Positions 24,737 to 35,170 are shown, counted from the stretch's first letter. The stretch: 64,000 nt of DNA from Cognataquiflexum aquatile (GCF_003316845.1 NZ_QMIK01000003.1:372001-436000); one strand, 5' to 3'. Numbers and translations are program-made. The notes: generated by a model not told the origin, from the sequence alone.

Positions 24737-27700
24737 ATGAATAATTCTCTACTAAAGAGCACTGGAAAAGTGTTGTTTGCTTTATTTATGTTGGTGTGTA
24801 CAGTCAATGTGACTGCTCAAACCCAATATGACAAAGGCATCAAAAAAGGAATGGTAAAGGTGAAATTCACCCCTACCATTACTGCAATACTTCCCCAGAG
24901 CAAAGTAAATGCAAGGAATAACCGATTGACAACCGGAATGGCAACATTTGATGCTGCCGCCAATGCTGTCCAGGCGCACACCATGTACCGCCTGTTTCCT
25001 TATGATGCCAAAAATGAGCAGAAATTAAGAAAACATGGACTGCACCTTTGGTATGTTATAGAAATTGATGAAAGCGTTGATCCCAATTCAGCTGCCGTTC
25101 AGTTCAAAAAATTGGGTGAAGTGGCACTCGCAGAAGTGGAGCATGAAAAGATTTTGGCTCCCTATGCGGTAAAACCCCATACTCCCGGAGCAAGTGCCTT
25201 TTCGGCTTTACCATTCAATGACCCTCTTTTAGTTGATCAGTGGCATTACAACAATGTGAAGCAAACAGGCCATGGTGATGCTGATGTCAATCTTTTTGAA
25301 GCTTGGGGAAAAACCACAGGATCAAATAATATCATTGTTGCTGTGCATGATGAAGGTGTCGATGTAAACCATTCAGATTTAAAGCAAAACATTTGGGTAA
25401 ATCAGGCCGAGTTAAACGGCCAAGCCGGAGTCGATGATGACAACAACGGCTATATCGATGACCTCAATGGCTACAACTTTGCTAAAAACACAGCAACCAT
25501 AGACGCCCAATACCATGGTACCCACGTGGCGGGAACAATCGCTGCTGTCAATAACAATGGCATCGGTGTGGCCGGTGTGGCCGGAGGAAACGGAACCGGA
25601 AACGGTGTGAAAATCATGTCGCTTCAAATTCTTGGAGGTTCAGGTTCTATTGAGCGGTCCTACATCTATGCTGCTGACAATGGCGCTGTGATTTCCCAGA
25701 ATAGCTGGGGATATACCAATCCGGGAGGGTTTGACCAATCTGTATTGGATGCCATCGATTACTTTGTAGCTGAGGCGGGAGATTTCCCTGGTAGCCCTAT
25801 GAAAGGTGGGGTAGTTATTTTTGCAGCAGGTAATTACAACTGGGATGGGCAATGGTATCCGGGATATTTTTCCAGCACCATTGCAGTTACGGCATTGGGA
25901 CCTGAATGGAAAAAAACGTCCTACTCTAATTTTGGTACCTGGACGGACATTGCCGCCCCGGGTGGAGATTCAGATTACGGTGTCAAAAACGGTGTCCTCA
26001 GCACCATTCCCGGAAATAAATATGCTTACCTCGATGGTACTTCCATGGCATGTCCACATGTGTCAGGGATTGCCGCCCTTGCACTTGCCAACAGGACAAA
26101 ACAGCTGACCAATGACGAACTCAAGTTAAAAATATTAACTGGAGTGGTGAATATAGATGACCAAAATCCTGATTATATCGGAAAATTGGGTTCCGGAGCC
26201 ATTGATGCAGAGATAGCGATTAGAAATGATTTAGGGATTGCTCCGGGACAAGTCAAAGACCTGAAGGTAAATGGAATGGCCCAGGAATTCGCCAATATTT
26301 CTTGGACAGTTCCTACGGATATCGATGATGATGCCCCTTTTTCCTTCCAATTTTATTACCATACAGACAGTATTGTAGCTGCAAATTTGATCAATGCCAA
26401 AAAAGTTTCGATTAAAAACAAACATGCGGCAGACAGTACAGTGAATTTGGAGGTGACAGGACTTTTGGGACTTACCAAGTATTTCTTTGCAATTACTGCA
26501 ACTGATAGATGGGGAAATATATCCGCCTTGTCCACAGTGGTAAGTGCCACTACCAATGAAGGACCCAAAATCACACTGGATGCAGAAAGCCAGGAGATAA
26601 GCCTGTCGATTGATGCAGCGAGCAGTTCTACAGCAAGCAAAGACATTACGATTTCCAATGAAGCAGCTGGTATTTTGAGATGGAATCACCTCATGCGTCA
26701 TCGAAATACAGCACTTTCATATAGCAGCGGAAGACTCAACTACCCTGCAAGCCCCCGAACCAAAACCGCAAGTGAAGGAAATCTCGGAAAGCTAAATGTA
26801 TCAGGTAACGATCTTCATCTGAGAAGCAACGAAATTGCCACATTTGCCTTTACTCCTGTTTCTATAGATTATTCTTATTGGCCGACCAATATCATAGGGG
26901 ATACGGATATCAATTTACCAAACTCTGCAGCAGCAAAGTTTATAGTAGAAGATGCGGATGGTTTCAACCTCACAGATGTGCGCATGTACCTTAAGCATGA
27001 CCCCGTCAAAGGACCGGTCATCATGGAGATATACCAAGGAGAAAGCCCGGAAAAGGAAAACCTTGTTTATTCCCAAGAGTACAGCAATTATGACAACAGA
27101 GAGGCATTCGCTTATATCAAGCTCAGCGAACAGATTTATTTTGAGTCTGGAATTACTTTCTGGATAGTATTCCACGTGCCTTCAGGAAATAGATTTCCGT
27201 TGGGAATTGGCTTTGAGTCAAAGCCAACCTTCTCTGAAAACTGCTTCATGTCATTTGATTTTGGAGCTTCTTGGGCGCCATTAAATGATTTGCTGGATGC
27301 GACTGAGTTTGCTTGGTCAGTAACCGCGAGCAGCTATAATGAGCATTTGGGTACATATTTGAACCTTGAACCAGGATCAGGCGACATCAATGGGTTTGAA
27401 AAAAGTACCGTCAGTCTGACTGCTGATGCAGCTACACTCATCAACGGGGATTACATCGCCAATCTGATTATCAAATCAAACGATGCCGTCAACCAGGAAG
27501 TCAGGGTTCCGGTCAATGTCACCGTGACTGGCCACCAACCAAAATTGAAGCATATCAAAATCGCTGAATATGGAAGCGTCTTTATTGGAGATGAAAAAAG
27601 CTATGAATTGGTGTTGGAAAACATCGGATATGGCAATTTCAACGATCCGGTTATTACTACAAATTCTCCGGCTTTTGTATTGGACGCCAACATGCCTTGG

Positions 27701-30700
27701 CAGATAAAGGCCCGCGAAGAGGCAATAGTCAAAGTGACCTTTAAGCCAACGGCAGCAGGAAACACCAACGGTATCCTGACAATCACAAATGGGTCTCAGA
27801 CTTATGAGATCGCTTTGTTTGGAGTCGGTGCCGAGACGGCAAAAATCGCCGTCACCCCGGAGACCCAACAGGTGGAAAATCTGACCATTGGTGATGAATT
27901 CACCGCCAAAGTAACCATCGAAAACAAAGGGGTATTCCCGCTCAAATACTTTATTCCGGGATACGACAAGGATGGCATCAGCGAAAACTGGCCATCGGAT
28001 TACCATAATTATGGCTACACACTGAGGACAAGTTACTCTACTGAAGCCAATCCTATCAATTATGAGTTTGAAGATATTTCTGAAACAGGAACAAATATCA
28101 CCAAGACCTTCTTTGATGATGCCAGTTATGTACCGGTGGATATGGGATTCCAGTTCCCTTACTATGGTGAAAATAAGCAGATCCTATACGTTTCCAAAAA
28201 AGGATTTACTGTATTCGACAACACCGTCCGTGCAGTCAATGTCCCCATTCTTAATAATTCCTGGAGTCCTAAAGGATACATTTCCATTCTTGGAAGCCAG
28301 CTTAACTACCTGACACAGGGCGAGGTTTTCTATAAAGTGGAGGCCGACAGGGTGATCGTCCAATATGACAATGTATGGGATGGCTGGAGTGTAGGTGAAA
28401 CCATCACTGCACAGATGGTGCTTTATGCCAATGGGGACATCAGGTTCTTTTATGAGGAAATGAATTTCTCAGAGACTAACCAACAGTACCTGACCATTCT
28501 CATTGAAGATATGGGTCAAAGTGATGGGATTATGGTCAGCAACTTTACAAAACCTTTGGCGCTGTATAGCGGACTTGCCTTGGGATTGGATTATCCCGGC
28601 CCTGCCATTATCTCTGAAATCAGCAATGGTTCGGGCCTGCTGATGCCTGGCACAAGTAGGGAAGTGGAAATCAAAATGAATACTGGTACCCTTTCTGAAG
28701 GTACTGTCAACAGGTATGTCAGCATCATCAACAATGACCCTGACCAAAGGCAAAAAAATGTGCTGGTCCAACTTGACATAACCGGTGGTGGCGTGGCCAA
28801 GGCTGAAGTTTCCGCCGATACGGTAAAGTTTGGGAATGTATTCCAAGGTGCCATCAGAAGTTTCCCTTTCACCATCAAAAATCCCGGAACAGCCAGATTG
28901 GATATCACAGGTATGCAATTCCAGGATTCGGAGTTTAGCCTGACAGGAGATCAACCTACCGAGATCAAACCGGGATTGTTTAAGAAATACAGCATCGAGC
29001 TACCTACCACCACTTTGGCGGATTTGGAAGATTGGTTACTGATTTCGTATGCCGATGGTTCGCGGGATACAATTTATGTCACGGGAACAGTTGTCGATGC
29101 ACCCGCGATCAATGTGGACTTGAGTCCAATCACACATACCTTGGCTTTTGGGGAAAAAGCAGAACTTCCGATTACGATCGAAAATACAGGATTGGCACCG
29201 TTGCAGGTCGCACCTGTGGGTGGAGGCAAGTGGCTAAGTTTTACTTCACCTACTGCCCCAAGCAATTCACTGCCTGACTATACCTACACGTACGAGAAAT
29301 ACAACAACGGGGAAGTCTACCAATGGATCGAAATCCGAAAGACCGGGACTCAAATGAGTTTTGTGGATTATGAGGACTTTGAAAAAACGTTTTGGAGAGA
29401 ATTGAAGCTTCCATTCCCTGTGGAGTTTTATGGTCAAAAGTATGATTCCTTCAAGGTCGGGGACAATGGCGTTATTTCCTTTGGGGAAAATCCTATGGCT
29501 GATTTCTTCACGGATTATATTCCTTCCAATAACCATTCTGATCCACGGATCATGCCATATTGGACCTTCAGTAGCTTTACGGATTTTGAACATCCCAAAG
29601 AAGATATCGGTATTTTCTACCAGTTTGTCGATGACAAAATCATCATCACCTGGAGCACTTTCGTGAATAATTTTGGTGGAATGGGTGATCCTGTTTCTGC
29701 GCAAATCATCTTCTACAAAGACGGAACGATGAAGTTTCAATACAAGAGGGAAGACGGCGGCGCAGATTTTACTTCACAAGCCTCTACGATCGGTCTCCAA
29801 AGAAACGGTACAGACGGGATTGCAATTTCCCAATACCAACCTTTGGACCACGGTTCGGGATTGGCTTATATCATAGTCCCTACTAGGCGATATACCATCG
29901 CTCCGGGCTCAACCATTTCAGGAAACATTTCCTTAGACGCCACCAATGTCTACGGAGGAGTTTATTCCCAAGCCTTGAAGTTCCATTCCAATGCACCCAA
30001 TAATGAGTTGTTGGAAAAGCCTGTGGAATTGACAGTAACAGGAGAGGCCAGCATTTTGATGGCAGACACTGTTGAGTTTGGCAGCAAGTTGGTTGCGTTC
30101 GAATCCATTTATCCTGTCAGCAACACGATGGATGTGTTGATTGAAAATGACGGTGCGGCTCCTTTTGACATCAGTTATGCTTCTTTAGCAGATGGTACAG
30201 GACCGTTAAACCTCATGGTCATGGTAAATGGATTTTGGGGACCTGAATGGACCAAAATCAATGAAATCTGGTCTTGGCCGACATTTACCATCAAACCGGG
30301 TGATAAAATGCTTACCCGTGCGGTATTTGCCCCAACCCAAGAAGGCACGTATTCCGAAGAAGTTATCCTCACGACAAGCATTGGAGAGAAGCGGATTTTA
30401 CTCAAAGGAGATGCCTTCGAGCCTGCCAAAATCAAAGTAGTAGCCGATTCCATATTCGTATCCATGAATACCGTACAAACCGAAGTCAGGAGCATTTCTT
30501 TTGACAACATAGAAGGGAAGTCAAATCTTAACTATCAGGTAAGCATTGATTACCAAAGAGAGGCGGAAGTAGCTGGAGCAAGTGTTGATAAATTGGCTGA
30601 TAAGTCTTCGACTCCAAGTATCACCCTTGCCTCCTCACCGGCGGCAGAGACCAATGCGGTGGTAGGACAAGCTTCCAATTACAACAGGACACTTTCGTAT

Positions 30701-32197
30701 ACGGATAAGAAAACCCCGGATACCTTTATCGGTACTGGAGGTGCGGCACCGTTCACCCTCAGTACCAAATTCAATGCTGGACCTCAAGGCTTCAACTTAT
30801 CACATGTTGAAACCTTCCTTAGAATGGAAACCCTTCCAACGGCAGGAATCGAGCTCGAAATCCGGGCAGGTGGTAGTTCCATCGCCGATGCCAAAATCCT
30901 GACTAAAGGAAGCTTGACCATCACTGGAAATGGTTCTGATGAAACTGGTGCTTGGTATCAGATCGCTCTTGAAGAAGAAACCGGAATCTATCCAAATGAG
31001 GACTTCTATGTCATCGTGACTCATCCTTTTGGCAATCAATTTCCTCAAGGTACCATCACCGACGCAGCCAATGTGCCCGGCAGGTATGCTTACCTCAACG
31101 AGGGAGAGTGGTTTGAGGTACAAGAAGGAAACATGTCCAATGTCGGTTGGCTGATGCTCGCCGGTGAAATGAAAGCCGGGAATTTCTCATGGCTAGGAAT
31201 CAAATCCGGTCAGGAGGGAGTTTTGACAAAAGGTGAATCCGGTAAAGTCGAGGTAAATATCGATGGTACTTTTGCCAAAGAAGGCGATCAGCTGGCACAT
31301 ATCGTCATTGCTTCCAATGACCCTGCCAAACCTGTGGTACGTGTACCGATTACATTGCATATGAACGAAGCACCATATTTTATGAATGCGCCTTCTTCTA
31401 TTGTCATTGCAGAAAATGAAACCGCCACAGTCATGCTGAAAGTGAAGGATCCCGAAAATAACTCCATCACACTCAATGCTGTCATTGGCCATCAGTTTGC
31501 AAGTTCAACCTTTAAGGCTGATTCATTGAAACTTGTCTTTATGCCGAAGTTTGGTGATGATGGCATGTACCAATACAAACTGACTGCAACGGATGAACAC
31601 GGTGCCAAGCGTGAATTGACTATTCCGGTGGAGGTACTTCACACCAATCAAGCGCCGGCTTATATCGGAGCAAGCGATGCGTTTGCCATCCTCAAGCCGG
31701 GAATTCTAGAGGAACATACTCTCTCTGCCTATTTTACTGATCCTGATGGGGATGAATTCACATACACTGTTAGCAGCAGCAACGAAGCTGTACTGTCGGT
31801 TTTTGCTTCTTCCTCCAAGTTCATCATCAAAACTTTAGAAAAGGGTGAGGTGATCATCACCTTTACCGTAAAGGATAAGTTTGGGGCTATAAGGAAAGTA
31901 GAACTCCCTGTAAAGGTAGACCTTGTCAGTGGTCTTGAGGATCTTGATATTCTCTTCAGTGTCACAGCCTACCCTAACCCGACCTCAGGAATAATCCGGG
32001 TCAAAGTAAAAGGAGAGGTCAGTAACACTTATTCCCTTAGGTTGATCAATAACTTGGGTGTCCCATTGGTCAGCAAAGAAGACTGTGACCCGACTGAGGA
32101 GACGGTCGTTGACCTGAGTACTTTGCCTACCGGAGTATACCTCTTGGAAGTAACCGACAGGAGAGGAAAGAGCATGAGAAGAATTGTAAAAGAATAA
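24737..32197 (+). CDS. giant secreted subtilisin-like (S8) protease with T9SS sorting domain
   Basis: This 2486-aa protein has a Sec signal (CTVNVTAQ) and a propeptide (about 29-160). The S8 peptidase domain has all catalytic residues: D205 (VAVHDEGVDVNH), H263 (YHGTHVAG), oxyanion N366 (FAAGN) and S436 (GTSMACPHVSG). A fibronectin-III-like domain (about 508-605) follows. Then about 1600 residues of repeated beta modules carry HYDIN/ASPM-like segments and duplicated segments of the kind FYGQKYDSFKVGDNGVISFG. Cadherin-like domains come next, and the end is a type A T9SS sorting domain (TAYPNPTSGIIRVKVKG through the terminal RRIVKE). It should be exported through the outer membrane and anchored or released. 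The size is far above ordinary subtilases. Confidence 0.95.
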   Translation: MNNSLLKSTGKVLFALFMLVCTVNVTAQTQYDKGIKKGMVKVKFTPTITAILPQSKVNARNNRLTTGMATFDAAANAVQAHTMYRLFPYDAKNEQKLRKHGLHLWYVIEIDESVDPNSAAVQFKKLGEVALAEVEHEKILAPYAVKPHTPGASAFSALPFNDPLLVDQWHYNNVKQTGHGDADVNLFEAWGKTTGSNNIIVAVHDEGVDVNHSDLKQNIWVNQAELNGQAGVDDDNNGYIDDLNGYNFAKNTATIDAQYHGTHVAGTIAAVNNNGIGVAGVAGGNGTGNGVKIMSLQILGGSGSIERSYIYAADNGAVISQNSWGYTNPGGFDQSVLDAIDYFVAEAGDFPGSPMKGGVVIFAAGNYNWDGQWYPGYFSSTIAVTALGPEWKKTSYSNFGTWTDIAAPGGDSDYGVKNGVLSTIPGNKYAYLDGTSMACPHVSGIAALALANRTKQLTNDELKLKILTGVVNIDDQNPDYIGKLGSGAIDAEIAIRNDLGIAPGQVKDLKVNGMAQEFANISWTVPTDIDDDAPFSFQFYYHTDSIVAANLINAKKVSIKNKHAADSTVNLEVTGLLGLTKYFFAITATDRWGNISALSTVVSATTNEGPKITLDAESQEISLSIDAASSSTASKDITISNEAAGILRWNHLMRHRNTALSYSSGRLNYPASPRTKTASEGNLGKLNVSGNDLHLRSNEIATFAFTPVSIDYSYWPTNIIGDTDINLPNSAAAKFIVEDADGFNLTDVRMYLKHDPVKGPVIMEIYQGESPEKENLVYSQEYSNYDNREAFAYIKLSEQIYFESGITFWIVFHVPSGNRFPLGIGFESKPTFSENCFMSFDFGASWAPLNDLLDATEFAWSVTASSYNEHLGTYLNLEPGSGDINGFEKSTVSLTADAATLINGDYIANLIIKSNDAVNQEVRVPVNVTVTGHQPKLKHIKIAEYGSVFIGDEKSYELVLENIGYGNFNDPVITTNSPAFVLDANMPWQIKAREEAIVKVTFKPTAAGNTNGILTITNGSQTYEIALFGVGAETAKIAVTPETQQVENLTIGDEFTAKVTIENKGVFPLKYFIPGYDKDGISENWPSDYHNYGYTLRTSYSTEANPINYEFEDISETGTNITKTFFDDASYVPVDMGFQFPYYGENKQILYVSKKGFTVFDNTVRAVNVPILNNSWSPKGYISILGSQLNYLTQGEVFYKVEADRVIVQYDNVWDGWSVGETITAQMVLYANGDIRFFYEEMNFSETNQQYLTILIEDMGQSDGIMVSNFTKPLALYSGLALGLDYPGPAIISEISNGSGLLMPGTSREVEIKMNTGTLSEGTVNRYVSIINNDPDQRQKNVLVQLDITGGGVAKAEVSADTVKFGNVFQGAIRSFPFTIKNPGTARLDITGMQFQDSEFSLTGDQPTEIKPGLFKKYSIELPTTTLADLEDWLLISYADGSRDTIYVTGTVVDAPAINVDLSPITHTLAFGEKAELPITIENTGLAPLQVAPVGGGKWLSFTSPTAPSNSLPDYTYTYEKYNNGEVYQWIEIRKTGTQMSFVDYEDFEKTFWRELKLPFPVEFYGQKYDSFKVGDNGVISFGENPMADFFTDYIPSNNHSDPRIMPYWTFSSFTDFEHPKEDIGIFYQFVDDKIIITWSTFVNNFGGMGDPVSAQIIFYKDGTMKFQYKREDGGADFTSQASTIGLQRNGTDGIAISQYQPLDHGSGLAYIIVPTRRYTIAPGSTISGNISLDATNVYGGVYSQALKFHSNAPNNELLEKPVELTVTGEASILMADTVEFGSKLVAFESIYPVSNTMDVLIENDGAAPFDISYASLADGTGPLNLMVMVNGFWGPEWTKINEIWSWPTFTIKPGDKMLTRAVFAPTQEGTYSEEVILTTSIGEKRILLKGDAFEPAKIKVVADSIFVSMNTVQTEVRSISFDNIEGKSNLNYQVSIDYQREAEVAGASVDKLADKSSTPSITLASSPAAETNAVVGQASNYNRTLSYTDKKTPDTFIGTGGAAPFTLSTKFNAGPQGFNLSHVETFLRMETLPTAGIELEIRAGGSSIADAKILTKGSLTITGNGSDETGAWYQIALEEETGIYPNEDFYVIVTHPFGNQFPQGTITDAANVPGRYAYLNEGEWFEVQEGNMSNVGWLMLAGEMKAGNFSWLGIKSGQEGVLTKGESGKVEVNIDGTFAKEGDQLAHIVIASNDPAKPVVRVPITLHMNEAPYFMNAPSSIVIAENETATVMLKVKDPENNSITLNAVIGHQFASSTFKADSLKLVFMPKFGDDGMYQYKLTATDEHGAKRELTIPVEVLHTNQAPAYIGASDAFAILKPGILEEHTLSAYFTDPDGDEFTYTVSSSNEAVLSVFASSSKFIIKTLEKGEVIITFTVKDKFGAIRKVELPVKVDLVSGLEDLDILFSVTAYPNPTSGIIRVKVKGEVSNTYSLRLINNLGVPLVSKEDCDPTEETVVDLSTLPTGVYLLEVTDRRGKSMRRIVKE

Positions 32198-32314
32198 AAA
32201 AATAGACTCTAAAAAACCTTAGTCAGCTATCAGAACAGTTGTTTGATTCACCCAAAAGGTCTGCGGACCTAGCTGATTTCATTGATAAATGTTAAGTTCA
32301 ATTTTGCAAAAAGG

Positions 32315-32341
32315 CCTCCGAATTATCGGAGGTTTTTTTTT
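32315..32341 (+). terminator. intrinsic terminator of the protease gene
   Basis: CCTCCG and CGGAGG arms around AATTAT are followed by nine T. Confidence 0.9.
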
Positions 32342-32406
32342 GGCTTTTAGACAAAATAGCGGAAGGAAAAGAACCATCTATTTCCAATTTCATTCCAAAA
32401 CAAAAA

Positions 32407-32432
32407 CCCTTGAAAACCGGAATTTTCAAAGG
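32407..32432 (-). terminator. conserved repeat terminator, copy D (bidirectional)
   Basis: It has CCCTTGAAAA, CCGGAA loop, TTTTCAAAGG arms. An A run on the left (T run on the minus strand) and a GAGGGTTTTTTG tail on the right allow termination in both directions. It shares its stem and loop with copies at 35580, 38723 and 40454. Confidence 0.75.
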
Positions 32433-32523
32433 ATGAGGGTTTTTTGTTTTTTTAGAGGTGTAGTTGCCTAAATCGGCAACAAATATTTAGACTAATTTTA
32501 GAAAAAGTCTAATTCCAAAGGAT

Positions 32524-33576
32524 TCAATTTTTTGAATAATCTAATCTTGATATAAAATGATCAAATTCCATAATTTCAAAAACAACTTTTTTGTTCTTCA
32601 AATTCGTAATTAAAACAAGACCCTCGTCATTGATATCGATTTGGTCTATTCCTTTTATTTTGAAAAAATCCCATTCAGATTTATTCTTCTTTAAAATAAA
32701 AAATGAATCAGTAGGACCGTTTGCTTTGCCGCTCGGATTTAAATTAACCAAAACCCATAAATCTTCAGGCTCACCTACAACATTGATAATTCTTGCTCCC
32801 AATTCTTCAAAACCTAACCGAAACCATTTTTCAAAATCCTCCTTCCCGCTTTGGTGCAATTCTGCAGAATTTTGAGGCATTTTGAAATCAAAGATTTTTA
32901 CACCCGAAGGATCAAAAATCATGATTCCATTCCAGCCCAGATCGAATAATATATAGTTTCCAGAGGGTGATTTGGTAACCTCAAAGCTTCGGACGTCAGG
33001 CACAAACTTTCCTTTAAATAAGGGTTTGGTTTCATGTGTCTTAAAGTTCAAGTCATATGAATCGAAATCGCCCGAAACTCCCGAAAGTACAAATAAGGTT
33101 TTGCTGTTCTGGCTTATGGATGGTGCAATAGCTCTATAGTTCAAAAAAAACAAGTCCTCTTTGGAGGGAAGGTTTATGGCTACACTTTGCTTTTTTCCTG
33201 AACCCAATTTTTTTAATTGATCACTGGCTAGATACAAAGCATAAATTTCAGAATCACCAAGAAAAAAATCGGTAATCATCCCACTTTTGTATTCAACCGG
33301 CATTCCAGAAGGGTCTATTTCTACCTTTCCCAAATTTATTCTTTCATGGATTTTTCCTGTTGTATCCACTGAGACCACTTCTGAAAAATTGGTACTAAAC
33401 CATAGCTTATTTTCAAACCAAATGTGATTTCCGATATAAAGATGTGGTGAATGAATACTCGGATCATCTATTTCAATAAACAAAGATCTACCTTTCAAAA
33501 GATTATCTTTTTGATCTTGAAATGAACAGGAAATTAAGGGAATTAAGAAGATTAAGGCACTTACCCATTTACACAT
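32524..33576 (-). CDS. beta-propeller lipoprotein, last gene of cassette B
   Basis: This 350-aa lipoprotein has the lipobox LIPLISC in MCKWVSALIFLIPLISC. The start at 33576 is preferred: it leaves a proper signal peptide and removes an overlap with the upstream stop, whereas an ATG 24 bases earlier adds MSVFKTKF. The mature part alternates strands and turns across its length (GNHIWFENKLWFSTNFSEVV, KTKPLFKGKFVPDVRSFEV-like segments), in keeping with a 6-bladed or TolB-like propeller. It follows the CPSC thioredoxin-like gene closely. It probably works at the inner or outer membrane with the other cassette lipoproteins; no substrate is known. Confidence 0.7.
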   Translation of the reverse strand: MCKWVSALIFLIPLISCSFQDQKDNLLKGRSLFIEIDDPSIHSPHLYIGNHIWFENKLWFSTNFSEVVSVDTTGKIHERINLGKVEIDPSGMPVEYKSGMITDFFLGDSEIYALYLASDQLKKLGSGKKQSVAINLPSKEDLFFLNYRAIAPSISQNSKTLFVLSGVSGDFDSYDLNFKTHETKPLFKGKFVPDVRSFEVTKSPSGNYILFDLGWNGIMIFDPSGVKIFDFKMPQNSAELHQSGKEDFEKWFRLGFEELGARIINVVGEPEDLWVLVNLNPSGKANGPTDSFFILKKNKSEWDFFKIKGIDQIDINDEGLVLITNLKNKKVVFEIMEFDHFISRLDYSKN

Positions 33577-33586
33577 AAATTTTGTT

Positions 33587-33976
33587 TTAAAAACCGACAA
33601 TCAGAGAATCAATAGAATTGTCAGGATTAATTTGATATTCTGTTGGTAAATCGTTAGCTAACTTAAGTTCAGAAGATATATTCTTCCTGTCATAAAATAC
33701 ATTTGGATGGGATAAATCTAAAAAAGCATTTGCTTTTTTTGAATTTTTTGAAACCAAAACCACCACACCTGAATCTAGAAAATGTTTTGCAAAATCTTGA
33801 AATACAACATAACAAGAAGGACATCCATCCAAATTTATCAATAGAAGTTTGGTTTCCTTGGTATTAATTCTTTTTTGTAATTCGCGGAACCTCCATTCAA
33901 TTTTTTCATTGTCGCGCCTACAGGAGAAAGTAAACATTAGAAATACAAAAACTAGATGTAAACAGTAATTTTTCAT
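33587..33976 (-). CDS. thioredoxin-like lipoprotein with CPSC motif
   Basis: This 129-aa protein has a lipoprotein signal (LVFVFLMFTFSC, then RRDNEK). The mature part looks like a reduced thioredoxin fold: a strand KLLLINLDG, the motif C-P-S-C (GCPSCYVVFQDFAKHFLD) at the start of a helix, a strand GVVVLVSKNS and a late cis-proline-like LPTEYQI. CxxC suggests disulfide or metal chemistry in the periplasm. It overlaps the DUF4221 gene by 4 bp. Acting on the cysteine-rich peptide encoded two genes upstream is an attractive but untested idea. Confidence 0.7.
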   Translation of the reverse strand: MKNYCLHLVFVFLMFTFSCRRDNEKIEWRFRELQKRINTKETKLLLINLDGCPSCYVVFQDFAKHFLDSGVVVLVSKNSKKANAFLDLSHPNVFYDRKNISSELKLANDLPTEYQINPDNSIDSLIVGF

Positions 33977-35127
33977 TTTTCAAGGTTAAAAATATGAAGC
34001 ACCAATTCATCTTCATTGACATTTTCATCAAAATAGTTATTTTTCATCAGGATGATACCTTTCTTTCCAATGAAAATATTGAAGGGAGAATACATATTTG
34101 GAGGGAAAATTGTTTCTTTAAGAAACTTAAAATTTTCATCTAAGACCAATATTGAAAACTTTTGCTCCTCAATATTTGGGATGAATGTTTTGTTCTGTGT
34201 TTGTGTGAGAGGATGCATAACCAGGCGATAGTAAAGTTTCCGGTATGGATCAAATAAGATTTGTCTATACCGATATTGTCCCAAAACCATTTCATTTTCT
34301 TCTTCCTGACTAGGTGCAGAGATCAGGGGAGCTTGTTTTGCTGAGAAAAAGCTACTTTTTGCGTGTATTTTTTTTATTTGTTGGTTTTTCTTGTCAACCC
34401 AAATCAAAGAATCCAATAGTGGCCACGAAATTAGATATACGGAATCCGAGATAAATTCACGTGAAAACACAAGGTCATATACGGGCCAGATTTTATCACG
34501 ATAAGATTCAGGATAGGTGATTAATGAATCGTAGGATACTTCATCTTTTACCAGATCATATTCTAATGATAAAGGGTAATTTTCATTGATATTGGAAGGA
34601 TTGTACACATCAAAAAGTGGATATTGCATAAAATGAATCAGGTTTTTAAATAATCTGGTTGGATTTCCGGATGTAGATACATGATTAATCAGCCCAAAAT
34701 GTGCGGATTTATCGATCGATGGAGTCAATCTTTTTACAAAGTTGCCATCTTCATCAAATGCAATGCTTCCTCTTATGCTTCCTTTTATAAAAACAAAAAT
34801 GGAATCCTGTGAAGCATAGGTAAAACCCTGCATCACCGAACTTATACCTTCAGGTCCACCGATTGGAAACCTGATTCTTTTCGAAAGACTTCCATCCTTG
34901 AGGGAATATTTATCCACCGATTTTGTAATGGTATTAAGTGAAACCAAGTATTCATCTTCACCTTCCCAGTAATATTGGGAATAAATAAATTCGTTGGAAG
35001 TGGAATCATCTAAAACAAGTCTGATTTCCTCAACGAAATGCGACATGTATCCATCATTACTTTCTTGTTTGGGTTGAGAACAAGATTGAAAAATAACAAA
35101 GAATAAAACTAAATTTCTTATTAACAT
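33973..35127 (-). CDS. DUF4221 family lipoprotein
   Basis: This 384-aa lipoprotein (lipobox LFFVIFQSC, then SQPKQES) resembles the Bacteroidota DUF4221 family. Such proteins commonly sit beside 6-bladed beta-propeller genes and short secreted peptides. The pattern of strands and the segment GGPEGISSVMQGFTYASQDS are consistent with that family. It starts 44 bp after the peptide gene, beyond a perfect hairpin, and is coupled to the thioredoxin-like gene by an ATGA overlap. No activity is known. Confidence 0.75.
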   Translation of the reverse strand: MLIRNLVLFFVIFQSCSQPKQESNDGYMSHFVEEIRLVLDDSTSNEFIYSQYYWEGEDEYLVSLNTITKSVDKYSLKDGSLSKRIRFPIGGPEGISSVMQGFTYASQDSIFVFIKGSIRGSIAFDEDGNFVKRLTPSIDKSAHFGLINHVSTSGNPTRLFKNLIHFMQYPLFDVYNPSNINENYPLSLEYDLVKDEVSYDSLITYPESYRDKIWPVYDLVFSREFISDSVYLISWPLLDSLIWVDKKNQQIKKIHAKSSFFSAKQAPLISAPSQEEENEMVLGQYRYRQILFDPYRKLYYRLVMHPLTQTQNKTFIPNIEEQKFSILVLDENFKFLKETIFPPNMYSPFNIFIGKKGIILMKNNYFDENVNEDELVLHIFNLEK

Positions 35128-35142
35128 ATGGTATGGAAGTTA

Positions 35143-35164
35143 GCCCTTGGATTTCTCCAAGGGC
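35143..35164. promoter_or_regulatory. hairpin between peptide gene and DUF4221 gene
   Basis: Perfect 8-bp arms GCCCTTGG and CCAAGGGC flank a 6-base loop. No T run follows, so it is more likely an mRNA-stabilising or attenuating hairpin than a full terminator. The position matches the terminator between the other peptide gene and its partner. Confidence 0.6.
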
Positions 35165-35170
35165 ATTAAA

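Larger units (their letters stand above)
32198..32523. other. convergent gap with two terminators
   Basis: About 325 bp separate the plus-strand protease and a minus-strand lipoprotein. It contains an intrinsic terminator (32315-32341) and a bidirectional copy of the conserved CCCTTGAAAA repeat (32407-32432). No gene is seen. Confidence 0.6.
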
